From Mesorhizobium sp. (GTDB lineage Bacteria; Pseudomonadota; Alphaproteobacteria; Rhizobiales; Rhizobiaceae): a DNA stretch of 9,465 nucleotides. The DNA lies in NCBI GenBank assembly GCA_019509685.1, contig JAEKLU010000128.1:1-9465 (forward strand). Direction: 5' to 3'. Shown piece after piece: positions 1-6,716 of the stretch. Numbering within the stretch: the first letter of the stretch is position 1; every line of letters starts with the position of its first letter. The notes under the pieces are model-generated. The model did not search any database and was not told the DNA's origin. It worked only from the letters and a program-made list of their open reading frames with translations. The translations under genes and the position numbers were made by a program.

Positions 1-239
<239 letters not shown>

Positions 240-269
240 CGTTTTTCGGCCAATGGTCATAAATATCTA

Positions 270-1187
270 ATGGCTCAAATAACACTGCCCTTGCCCCCGC
301 TTGACTGGCTGCGCAGTTTCGAGGCCGCCGCGCGGCTGTCGAATTTCACCGCGGCCGCTGCTGAACTCGGCCTGACCCAGGCGGCCGTCAGCCAGCATAT
401 CCGTTCGCTTGAAGAGCGGCTGAAACATCCCTTGTTCATCCGCCTGGCGCGCGGCGTCGAACTGACGCCCGAAGCCGCGGCCTATCTGCCGCATTTGCAA
501 TCGGCCTTCGCCGTGATCGGCAACAGCACGCGCGAACTGTTCGAGCCGAGGACGATCCAGAACGTGACGATCCGCTCGCCGATTTCCTTTGCCGTGTTGA
601 TGATCGCGCCGGTCCTGCCCGAGATGGCAAGCAGCCTGCCGCATGTCCAACTGCAGATCGAGACCATCCACACGCCGGCCGACTACGGCGAACGCTCCGG
701 CATGCTCGATATCCGTTTCGGCACCGGCTCCTTCGCTGGGCGGCAGGCCGACCGCCTGACCCGGGAGACCCTGACGCCGATGGCGACGCCCGCCCTGGCC
801 AGGGTGCAGGATTGGACGAAATTGCCGAAACTCACCGTCGTCGGCGCGCGCGAAATGTGGGGCGAATGGTTCGCTGCCGCCCGCATGGCCCCGACCCTCG
901 GACCGACGCATAAATTCGATAGTTTCGTCGCCGCGCTCGAGGCGGCCAGGCACGGTGCTGGTATGGTGCTCGGCTCACGCCCGCTGGCCGATGCGGCGCT
1001 GCGTGACGGATCGCTGGTGACTTTTTCCGAATTTGCCCTGTCGGGCGGCGCCGGGCACTATCTGACCGCTCCCTCCGGCGCCCATCTCAGCAGCGCCGAG
1101 GACGATGTCCGTCACTGGTTTGCAACCGTGTTTGGCCAACGCATGGCCGAACTCCAGTCGCCGGCCATATCGGCGATTTCGCGATAA
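270..1187 (+). CDS. LysR-family transcriptional regulator, GcvA type
   Basis: This is a 305-residue DNA-binding regulator, the usual length for the family. The N-terminal winged helix-turn-helix spans about residues 9-67, with the LP-L-WLRSFEAAA opening, the FTAAAAELGLTQAAVSQHI recognition region (about 26-44) and the LEERL/PLF-R segment typical of GcvA-like members. The remainder (about 93-295) is the two-lobed effector-binding domain, which is less conserved, so the ligand cannot be read from sequence. The start at ATG 270 fits the family N-terminus, although no clear ribosome site precedes it. It diverges from the dioxygenase gene and lies 138 bp upstream of, and in the same direction as, the flavin monooxygenase gene. 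Either or both are plausible targets. True GcvA function in glycine cleavage is not implied. Confidence 0.92.
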   Translation: MAQITLPLPPLDWLRSFEAAARLSNFTAAAAELGLTQAAVSQHIRSLEERLKHPLFIRLARGVELTPEAAAYLPHLQSAFAVIGNSTRELFEPRTIQNVTIRSPISFAVLMIAPVLPEMASSLPHVQLQIETIHTPADYGERSGMLDIRFGTGSFAGRQADRLTRETLTPMATPALARVQDWTKLPKLTVVGAREMWGEWFAAARMAPTLGPTHKFDSFVAALEAARHGAGMVLGSRPLADAALRDGSLVTFSEFALSGGAGHYLTAPSGAHLSSAEDDVRHWFATVFGQRMAELQSPAISAISR

Positions 1188-1210
1188 GTCACTGAATTCG
1201 CGCCAAACTA

Positions 1211-1256
1211 TTTGCCGACGTGACGCGGCACACGGTTTGCCGCGATACTGCGCAAA
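1211..1256. promoter_or_regulatory. Repeat-rich candidate operator upstream of monooxygenase
   Basis: The gap before the monooxygenase contains TTTGCCG twice in direct orientation (1211-1217 and 1236-1242). Between them is an inverted partner, CGGCA (1226-1230). The second copy also begins a dyad of TTTGC (1236-1240), 11 bases, then GCAAA (1252-1256). This 21-bp dyad is of a size and spacing compatible with a LysR-type binding site, and it ends 69 bp before the monooxygenase ATG. The adjacent LysR protein is the obvious candidate ligand, but this is inference. The rest of the 1188-1325 gap shows no clear sigma-70 promoter. Confidence 0.35.
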
Positions 1257-1325
1257 GCCGGACGTTCAAGCTTCGGCGAAGGCTCGCTCATCCCAGGCGG
1301 CCGGAAAAATCATGGAGGAAATTCG

Positions 1326-3128
1326 ATGCTCGACAAGGCCCCCAACAAGAAGCTTTCCGACCTGCTGGACAAATTTGGCGCGGCCCTTGTCGCCGGCGAT
1401 ATCGACAAGGCGGTCGCCTGCTTTCAGGAGGATTGCTACTGGCGCGATCTCGTCAGCTTCACCTGGAACATCAAGACGATGGAAGGCCGCGACCAGGTAC
1501 GCGACATGCTGGTGAGCCAATTGGCCAGGACCAAACCGTCGAACTGGGCGATAGCCAAGGACGAGGACGCCACGGAAAACGACGGGCTGCTCGACGGCTG
1601 GATCAGCTTCGAGACGGAGGTCGCGCGCGGCTTCGGTCACATCAGGCTGAAGGACGGCAAGATCTGGACGCTGCTCACCACGATGGTCGAGCTCAAGGGC
1701 CATGAGGAACCGGCCGGCTTCGACCGCCCGCTCGGCGCCAAGCATGGCCATGGCCGGAATCGCCCGACCTGGAAGGAAGAGCGCGAGAAGGAAGCCGCCG
1801 AGCTCGGCTTCAAGACGCAGCCCTACACGCTCATCATAGGCGGCGGCCAGGGCGGCATCGCGCTCGGCGCGCGTCTGCGGCAACTCGGCGTGCCGACCAT
1901 CATCGTCGAGAAGAACGAGCGTGCCGGCGACAGCTGGCGCAAGCGTTATAAGTCGCTCTGCCTGCATGACCCGGTCTGGTACGACCATCTGCCCTATATC
2001 GATTTTCCCAGGAACTGGCCGGTCTTCGCGCCCAAGGACAAGATCGGCGACTGGCTGGAAATGTACGCCAAGGTCATGGAGCTGAATTACTGGTCCTCGA
2101 CCGAGGCCAAAAGCGCTGTCTATGACGACAAGAAAAAGCAATGGACCGTGGTGGTGCGCCGCAATGGCAAGGACATCACGCTGCAGCCGAAGCAGCTGGT
2201 GCTGGCTACCGGCCAGTCCGGCAAGGCCAACATGCCAAGCTTCAAGGGCATGGACACATTCAAGGGCGACCAGCATCATTCCTCGAAACATCCCGGCCCC
2301 GACGCTTATGTCGGCAAGAAGGCAGTCGTCATCGGTTCGAACAACTCCGCCCACGACATTGCGGCCGCCCTTTGGGAAGCCGGCGCCGACGTCACCATGG
2401 TGCAGCGCTCGACCACGCATATCGTCAAGTCGGACACGCTGATGGAGATCGGTCTGGGCGCGCTCTATTCGGAAAAGGCGGTTGAGAGCGGCATGACCAC
2501 TGCCAAGGCCGATCTCGTCTTTGCCTCGCTGCCCTACAAGATCCTGCACGAGTTCCAGATCCCGGCCTATGCCGAGATGAAGAAACGCGACGCCGGTTTC
2601 TACAAAGGCCTGGAGAGGGCCGGCTTCATGCTCGACTGGGGCGATGACGGCTCCGGCCTGTTCATGAAATACCTCCGCCGCGGTTCGGGCTATTACATCG
2701 ATGTCGGCGCCTCCGACCTGATCATCGACGGCTCGATCAAATTGAAGAGCGGTGTCGAGGTGAAGGAGATCAAGGCGCATTCCGTCCTGCTCTCCGACGG
2801 ATCCGAACTGCTGGCCGATCTCATCGTCTACGCCACCGGCTATGGCTCGATGAACGGCTGGGCGGCCGACCTGATTTCAAGAGAGGTCGCCGACAAGGTC
2901 GGCAAATGCTGGGGCCTGGGCTCCAACACGACCAAGGATCCTGGACCTTGGGAAGGCGAGTTGCGCAACATGTGGAAGCCGACGCAGCAGGAGGCGCTCT
3001 GGTTCCATGGCGGCAACCTGCACCAGTCGCGTCATTACTCGCAGTTCCTGTCGCTGCAGCTGAAGGCGCGCATGGAAGGCATCGCGACGCCGGTCTACGC
3101 ACTGCAACAGGTGCATCACAAGGGTTAG
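1326..3128 (+). CDS. Flavin-containing monooxygenase with fused NTF2/SnoaL-like domain
   Basis: This is a 600-residue soluble FAD/NADPH oxidoreductase with no membrane segments. Residues about 10-130 resemble the NTF2/SnoaL fold. From about 165 on it is a class B flavin monooxygenase. The FAD Rossmann motif is G172-x-G174-x-x-G177, ending in a V-E acidic strand. The fingerprint at F312-x-G314-xxx-H318-xxx-H322 has His where FMOs and Baeyer-Villiger enzymes usually have Trp. The NADPH motif is G337-S-N-N-S-A342, with Asn in place of the middle glycine. The late motif is A503-T-G-Y506. The ATG at 1326 is well supported by GGAGGA six bases upstream. The catalytic half is YUCCA-like (indole-3-pyruvate oxygenating) in general look, but the substrate is not determined; sulfur, nitrogen or ketone oxygenation are all possible. 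Its stop overlaps that of the convergent GNAT gene. Confidence 0.88.
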   Translation: MLDKAPNKKLSDLLDKFGAALVAGDIDKAVACFQEDCYWRDLVSFTWNIKTMEGRDQVRDMLVSQLARTKPSNWAIAKDEDATENDGLLDGWISFETEVARGFGHIRLKDGKIWTLLTTMVELKGHEEPAGFDRPLGAKHGHGRNRPTWKEEREKEAAELGFKTQPYTLIIGGGQGGIALGARLRQLGVPTIIVEKNERAGDSWRKRYKSLCLHDPVWYDHLPYIDFPRNWPVFAPKDKIGDWLEMYAKVMELNYWSSTEAKSAVYDDKKKQWTVVVRRNGKDITLQPKQLVLATGQSGKANMPSFKGMDTFKGDQHHSSKHPGPDAYVGKKAVVIGSNNSAHDIAAALWEAGADVTMVQRSTTHIVKSDTLMEIGLGALYSEKAVESGMTTAKADLVFASLPYKILHEFQIPAYAEMKKRDAGFYKGLERAGFMLDWGDDGSGLFMKYLRRGSGYYIDVGASDLIIDGSIKLKSGVEVKEIKAHSVLLSDGSELLADLIVYATGYGSMNGWAADLISREVADKVGKCWGLGSNTTKDPGPWEGELRNMWKPTQQEALWFHGGNLHQSRHYSQFLSLQLKARMEGIATPVYALQQVHHKG

Positions 3129-3652
3129 GCAGGCTCGCCGATCCGTTTCCAGTAGATGAGCGTGCCGGTCAGTCCGCCATGCGGTTTCAGCGCGTAGTCG
3201 GGGATCTCGCCGGCCAGCGTGAAGCCGAGCCTCTCGTAGAAGCCAGAAGCGCCCTCCTCGCTGGCCGTGTCCAGCACCAGCAGGGTTTTGCCCTTCTCGA
3301 TGGCGAGAGCTTCCGCGGCCCGCATCAGGCGGGTCGCGATGCCTTTGCCGCGATGCTCGGGCCGCGTCATCAGCTTGGCGATCTCGGCGCGATGCGGCTG
3401 GTTTGGCGGGCAGTCGAGAAGCAGCGTGACGGTACCGACGAGCGCCTCGCCCTGCCAGGCGCCCAACACCGACCTTTCGCCTCGAGCCGCAGCGGCAAGC
3501 GAGTTGCGCCAAAACGCCTGCGCCGCATCCGGCGACAATGGATGCATGAAGCTGACCGATCCTCCGGCGGCGACCGTCCCGATCAACAGCTCGGCCAGCA
3601 TGGGCGTGGTCGCCGCATCGTCGCTGAGCGGCCTGATGTCGAGGCTGTTCAC
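3125..3652 (-). CDS. GNAT-family N-acetyltransferase
   Basis: This is a 175-residue acetyl-CoA-dependent transferase. The acetyl-CoA pyrophosphate loop of motif A is R101-G-K-G-I-A106, preceded by the usual beta strand (AEIAKLMTRPEHR). Motif B is seen in the GASGFYERLGF segment. Length is normal for a single-domain GNAT. I chose the GTG at 3652 because GGAAGGAA lies about 7 bases upstream and the following SLDIRPL is a classic GNAT beginning; reading further upstream gives a low-complexity, non-homologous extension. It is the last gene of the XRE-small protein-GNAT cluster, 37 bp after the small protein. Its stop shares bases with the convergent monooxygenase stop. The acceptor (small molecule, antibiotic or protein N-terminus) is unknown. 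Confidence 0.88.
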   Translation of the reverse strand: MNSLDIRPLSDDAATTPMLAELLIGTVAAGGSVSFMHPLSPDAAQAFWRNSLAAAARGERSVLGAWQGEALVGTVTLLLDCPPNQPHRAEIAKLMTRPEHRGKGIATRLMRAAEALAIEKGKTLLVLDTASEEGASGFYERLGFTLAGEIPDYALKPHGGLTGTLIYWKRIGEPA

Positions 3653-3689
3653 GCTGGTGTTCCTTCCATGGCTGGACTCCGGCTCTCCG

Positions 3690-3998
3690 TCATTCGAAAT
3701 GGCTGTGCCGCTTGCGCCGCCGCGCCCGCCGGATTTCGGCGATGCGTTCGGCGTCTTCCTCGCCAAGGTGGCGCCCGCGCTCCAGGATCTCGAGCGTGTA
3801 TTCCTCATAGGTGAGACCGAGCCGCTCGGCTCTTTCCAGGCGCATCAGCATGATGGCCTGGCTGGGCGCTTTCCAGGCTTTGTCATGCGCGGCGCGCCAG
3901 GCGAGGAAGAGATAGGCGTCCCCCTCGCCCCAGGGTGGACCGACATAGTCCGTGAGCGGCGGCCCGCCATTGTGCGAGCGTTTGGGTCGGCGAGGCAC
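3690..3998 (-). CDS. Uncharacterised small protein with RSHNGGPPL N-terminal motif
   Basis: This is a 102-residue soluble, charged protein with no signal peptide or membrane segment. The start is a GTG at 3998, preceded by AGGGA nine bases upstream, which lies within the last codons of the XRE regulator; only five bases separate the two genes. The N-terminus carries a basic patch then R-S-H-N-G-G-P-P-L (residues 7-15). A W-x-AAHDKAWK stretch follows at about 34-43, then G61-L-T-Y-E-E-Y-T-L-E-I-L-E-R-G (61-75), and a strongly basic arginine-rich tail (about 90-99). From memory, similar short proteins with both motifs occur in many rhizobia and are annotated as hypothetical. Function is unknown. 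The arginine-rich tail and helical middle could suit nucleic acid or protein binding, which is conjecture. Confidence 0.72.
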   Translation of the reverse strand: MPRRPKRSHNGGPPLTDYVGPPWGEGDAYLFLAWRAAHDKAWKAPSQAIMLMRLERAERLGLTYEEYTLEILERGRHLGEEDAERIAEIRRARRRKRHSHFE

Positions 3999-4003
3999 CG
4001 GGA

Positions 4004-4570
4004 TCAGTCCCTGACCAGCGCCACGAGATAGTCGGCCGCATCCGGCCCGGGAGCGTGGAAAACGCAGTCGCTCGGCGCCCCAAGCGCCAGGCAGTCGCCG
4101 GGCTCCAGCCTGTGCACGACGTCTCCCTCGGTGAAGTCGAGCCTGCCGCTGATCAACCATATCTGCTGCTTGATGAAGGCGTAGGACGACGCCGGCAAGC
4201 TCACTTTGGCGCCCGCCGGCAGGCTGACCCTGATCAGTTCGAGCGGCATCTGCGCTGCCGGCGACAGATGGCGCCTGACATAGCCGGTCTGGGGATCCCG
4301 CCAGGTCGGCTGCGCGTCCTTGCGCAACAGGCCGCCGCCTTGCATCTCGGCTCGCGCGATCAATGTCGACAAGGTCATGCCGAAGGCCGAGGCGATGCGC
4401 ACCAGGAGCACGGCGGTGGGGCTGGTCATGCCACGTTCGACCGCGCTCAGCATCGCCTTCGAGACACCGGAGCGCTCGGCAAGCTCCGCCAGTGACCAGT
4501 CTCGCATCGTCCTTTCAGCGTGTATCCGCCTGCCGATGGTGACGGTAATATCGTTCGCTATATCGTCCAT
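4004..4570 (-). CDS. XRE-family regulator with C-terminal cupin domain
   Basis: This is a 188-residue transcription factor. Residues about 9-70 form a lambda-repressor-type helix-turn-helix (WSLAELAERSGVSKAMLSAVERG with SPT before the last helix). Residues about 108-185 form a small cupin barrel, with the second cupin motif L155-x-P-G-D159...P166...H172 visible. The first cupin motif lacks its usual histidine pair, so metal binding is doubtful. Such proteins (PuuR/SutR-like) typically repress nearby genes in response to a small molecule bound in the cupin. ATG at 4570 was chosen; an in-frame TTG at 4621 would add 17 residues, but it would start upstream of the best promoter. The two following genes are close enough to be co-transcribed. 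Autoregulation is likely, given the repeats over its start. Confidence 0.9.
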   Translation of the reverse strand: MDDIANDITVTIGRRIHAERTMRDWSLAELAERSGVSKAMLSAVERGMTSPTAVLLVRIASAFGMTLSTLIARAEMQGGGLLRKDAQPTWRDPQTGYVRRHLSPAAQMPLELIRVSLPAGAKVSLPASSYAFIKQQIWLISGRLDFTEGDVVHRLEPGDCLALGAPSDCVFHAPGPDAADYLVALVRD

Positions 4571-4585
4571 TCGTCCAGTATATCG
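4548..4585. repeat. ATATCG direct-repeat cluster over the XRE start
   Basis: ATATCG occurs three times in one orientation, at 4548-4553, 4560-4565 and 4580-4585. The last two are extended to TATATCG and lie 20 bp apart, about two helical turns. CGTCCA also occurs twice (4564-4569 and 4572-4577). The cluster overlaps the proposed -10 element and the first codons of the XRE gene, so it is well placed as an autorepression operator. The binding protein is inferred, not shown. Confidence 0.4.
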
Positions 4586-4604
4586 AAATTGCTTGGCCTG
4601 GAAA
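4577..4604 (-). promoter_or_regulatory. Predicted promoter of the XRE-small protein-GNAT operon
   Basis: On the minus strand TTTCCA (4604-4599, four of six matches to the sigma-70 -35) is followed after 16 bp by TATACT (4582-4577, five of six matches to the -10). The expected start point is about seven bases past the -10, which is the A of the ATG at 4570. If used, the transcript would be leaderless. No good Shine-Dalgarno sequence precedes that ATG, which fits this reading. Confidence 0.45.
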
Positions 4605-4720
4605 GAGGGGATTCGATCCAATTGCGCCGATTGGCTTAACGGCGCCTACACCATTCGACATCACCTGACTTTAACCCCGATCGCATAGGGTTGACGCTCC
4701 AGGGGAATGGGACAGTCACA
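4605..4720. other. Intergenic region upstream of the HerA-like gene
   Basis: This is the remainder of the divergent gap, and it should hold the promoter of the HerA-like gene. CCAAT (4618-4622) and ATTGG (4630-4634) form an inverted repeat with a 7-base spacer. A GGCGCC palindrome lies at 4641-4646. A TTGACG at 4691-4696 is too close to the ATG at 4721 to serve as the -35 of a transcript with a normal leader. I cannot assign a promoter. Confidence 0.35.
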
Positions 4721-6550
4721 ATGTTCGTCGAACGCGAAGCCTCGGTTGGAGAACTGACCTCGCAGGAACGTCGCAACGCGGAACTGAACGACAAACGCAT
4801 TCTGGGCAACGTCGTGCAGTGCGATGGCGCGCGTGCCACCATCAGCGCCTATGCCGAGGATACCGAAGGCGCGGTCACCGGCCTGTGGACCGTCGGCAAG
4901 ATGATCTCCATCAATCTCGGCGCCACGCGCACGGTCGGCCTGGTCTACGCGATCGGCAAGTCGGACCGCGCCTGGAGCAACGAAGGCCAGAACCCGATCG
5001 AGGTCTCGATCGAGCTGATCGGCGAAGTGCGTGACGGGATCGATCCAGGCGCCAAGCCGGTATTCGACCGAGGCATCACCACATACCCGCATATCGGCGC
5101 CATCGCGCATCGCATCCGCACCCGCGACCTGCAGGCAGTCTACGATCTCGCCGGGCGCCACTCGGTCACCATCGGCAGCCTGTCGCAGGACGAGTCGATC
5201 GATGCCAAAATTGCCATCGACGATACGCTGGCCCGCCATTTCGCTATCGTCGGCACCACCGGCGTCGGCAAATCCACCGCCGTCTCGCTGCTGTTGCGCA
5301 AGTCGATCGAAGCGCGACCGGACCTGCGCGTCCTCATCCTCGACCCGCACAATGAATTCGCCGCCTCGTTGCCGGAATATTGCGTGAAGGTCGATTCCAA
5401 GACGCTCGACCTGCCGTTCTGGATGTTCAGGCTGGAGGAATTCACCGAAGTGCTGTTTCGCGGGCGCGAGATAGTCCCGGAGGAAGTCGATGTCCTGCGC
5501 GACCTGATCCCGGTCGCCAAGAACCTCTATCGCAACCCGAGTTCCGGCAGCTATATCAGGCGCGGCAGCGACGCACTGACGGCCGATACGCCGGTGCCGT
5601 ACCGCATCGCCGATCTGATCAAGCAGATCGACGAGCGCATGGGCTTGCTGGAGAGCAAGAACGACCGTCCGACCTTGCGCTCGCTGAAGACCCGCATCGA
5701 ATCGGCGGCGGCCGATCCGCGTTACCGCTTCATGTTCAATTCGCGGCTGATCGAGGACACGATCCACGAAACGATCGGCAATATCTTCCGCGTCCCCCAC
5801 CATGGCCGCCCGGTGACCTGCTTCGAGATGGCGGGCATGCCGTCCGAGGTCGTCAATTCGGTATGCTCGGTGCTGGCGCGCCTGGCTTTCGATCTCGCTC
5901 TGTGGAGCGAGGGCCGGCTGAAGCTGCTGCTGCTTTGCGAAGAGGCGCACCGCTATATGCCGGCCGACGCGCGCCTGGGCTTTGCGCCAACCAGGCACGC
6001 TCTGTCGCGCATTGCCAAGGAAGGCCGCAAATACGGCTGCTATCTCGGCGTCGTCACCCAGCGCCCGGGCGAGCTCGACCCGACCATCCTGTCGCAGTGC
6101 TCGACCTTCTTCGCCATGCGGCTTGCCAATGAGCAGGACCAGGCGATCATCCGCTCCGCCATCGCGGACTCCTCGGCCTCGACGCTGGCGTTCCTGTCCT
6201 CGATGGGGCAGCGCGAAGCCATCGCTTTCGGCGAAGGTGTCGCGACGACGATGCGGCTCAAGTTCGAGAAGCTGCCGCAGGAGTTCATCCCGGGCACCTC
6301 GCAACGCGAGCAGACCGTGGCAGCCGAGGAAGGCAACGATGTCGATCTCGCCATGATCGTCGAGCGCCTGCGCAATGTGCCCAAACCGCAGCAGTCCATG
6401 GCCTTCGCCGAGACGGTGGACTCTTCCCGCCAGGCCGGCGATGCCGACTATCGAAAGCCAGCCGCAGCGCGATTGCCGGCGGACGAGGATTTCGACCTGC
6501 GCTACGGCCTGAAGCCAGCCACCTTCGGCATCCGCCAACAGAACGATTAA
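4721..6550 (+). CDS. HerA-like (DUF87) ATPase with N-terminal HAS-barrel
   Basis: This is a 609-residue cytoplasmic ATPase of the HerA/FtsK class, whose members form hexamers that translocate DNA. Residues about 25-110 look like the HAS-barrel (ILGNV opening). The DUF87 ATPase core begins with Walker A G178-T-T-G-V-G-K184-S-T. The HerA signature D208-P-H-N-E-F213 follows. The Walker B equivalent is LLLLC then E407-E408-A-H410, with Cys-Glu where Asp-Glu is usual. The sensor T446-Q-R-P449 precedes ELDP. The last ~90 residues are charged and probably flexible. ATG at 4721 follows a weak GGGA eight bases upstream; an in-frame TTG at 4691 is less likely. In archaea HerA works with the NurA nuclease in DNA end resection. 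No nuclease or Sir2-like partner lies alongside here, so the bacterial role (repair, or defence with a distant partner) is open. Confidence 0.85.
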   Translation: MFVEREASVGELTSQERRNAELNDKRILGNVVQCDGARATISAYAEDTEGAVTGLWTVGKMISINLGATRTVGLVYAIGKSDRAWSNEGQNPIEVSIELIGEVRDGIDPGAKPVFDRGITTYPHIGAIAHRIRTRDLQAVYDLAGRHSVTIGSLSQDESIDAKIAIDDTLARHFAIVGTTGVGKSTAVSLLLRKSIEARPDLRVLILDPHNEFAASLPEYCVKVDSKTLDLPFWMFRLEEFTEVLFRGREIVPEEVDVLRDLIPVAKNLYRNPSSGSYIRRGSDALTADTPVPYRIADLIKQIDERMGLLESKNDRPTLRSLKTRIESAAADPRYRFMFNSRLIEDTIHETIGNIFRVPHHGRPVTCFEMAGMPSEVVNSVCSVLARLAFDLALWSEGRLKLLLLCEEAHRYMPADARLGFAPTRHALSRIAKEGRKYGCYLGVVTQRPGELDPTILSQCSTFFAMRLANEQDQAIIRSAIADSSASTLAFLSSMGQREAIAFGEGVATTMRLKFEKLPQEFIPGTSQREQTVAAEEGNDVDLAMIVERLRNVPKPQQSMAFAETVDSSRQAGDADYRKPAAARLPADEDFDLRYGLKPATFGIRQQND

Positions 6551-6570
6551 TCGATCAACGGCGCAGACAC

Positions 6571-6597
6571 TGCCAAATTCCGATAGGGAATTTGTCA
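6571..6597. terminator. Hairpin after the HerA-like gene
   Basis: CAAATTCC (6574-6581) and GGAATTTG (6587-6594) form a perfect 8-bp stem with a 5-base loop. One mismatch followed by TG/CA extends the stem to 11 positions. It lies 20 bp after the HerA-like stop, a natural place for transcript termination or 3'-end protection. No T-run follows, so it is not a canonical intrinsic terminator. It may instead be the first part of the compound element that continues to 6679. Confidence 0.45.
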
Positions 6598-6613
6598 GGC
6601 TGAGTCGAATGGT

Positions 6614-6679
6614 GCCGTTTGCGAGAACCGGAGCGGAGCGGACATTAAGTCCGTGAGCACCGGAAGCGCAGCAAACGGC
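6614..6679. repeat. 66-bp intergenic dyad element with nested hairpin
   Basis: GCCGTTTGC (6614-6622) and GCAAACGGC (6671-6679) are perfect 9-bp inverted ends. Inside, CGGAC (6639-6643) and GTCCG (6649-6653) form a hairpin with an ATTAA loop. ACCGGA occurs twice within it (6627-6632 and 6659-6664). The structure is symmetric on both strands and contains no ORF. It resembles the dispersed palindromic intergenic elements of rhizobial genomes (the RIME/RPE kind), and the inner GGAGCGGAGCG...GTGAGCACCGGAAGCGC pattern seems familiar to me from other rhizobial intergenic regions. Copy number cannot be judged from one window. A bidirectional terminator or small structured RNA are alternatives. Confidence 0.5.
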
Positions 6680-6699
6680 GGCATGCGGCCAGCCTCACG

Positions 6700-6716
6700 A
6701 ATTCATCTTCGGAATT
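6700..6716 (+). terminator. Weak terminator-like hairpin
   Basis: AATTC (6700-6704) and GAATT (6712-6716) form a 5-bp stem with a 7-base loop, ending directly before the stop of the convergent cyclase gene. The tail is only a few T residues long and the stem is AT-rich, so termination strength would be low. Confidence 0.2.

Noticed and set aside
1266..2780. 504-codon open frame on the minus strand opposite the monooxygenase
   Set aside because: The plus strand encodes complete FAD and NADPH motifs with a good ribosome site. The antisense product shows no family signature.
2906..3814. 302-codon plus-strand frame spanning the convergent overlap
   Set aside because: It overlaps the end of the monooxygenase out of frame and the GNAT gene in antisense, with low-complexity Ala/Arg/Gly content. 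No fusion or frameshift is indicated.
4571..4621. TTG-initiated 17-residue N-terminal extension of the XRE regulator
   Set aside because: It contains the best promoter hexamers, starts with a rare codon without a ribosome site, and lies outside the helix-turn-helix family N-terminus.
4661..6538. 625-codon open frame on the minus strand opposite the HerA-like gene
   Set aside because: It is a GC-rich antisense shadow. Its translation is rich in Arg, Asp, Gly and Ala with no recognisable domain, while the plus-strand protein has all HerA motifs.
6551..6716. tRNA or known riboswitch in the hairpin-rich gap
   Set aside because: There is no cloverleaf, no T-loop GTTCRA sequence and no aptamer core that I recognise; both flanking genes converge on the gap, so a leader riboswitch is not expected.
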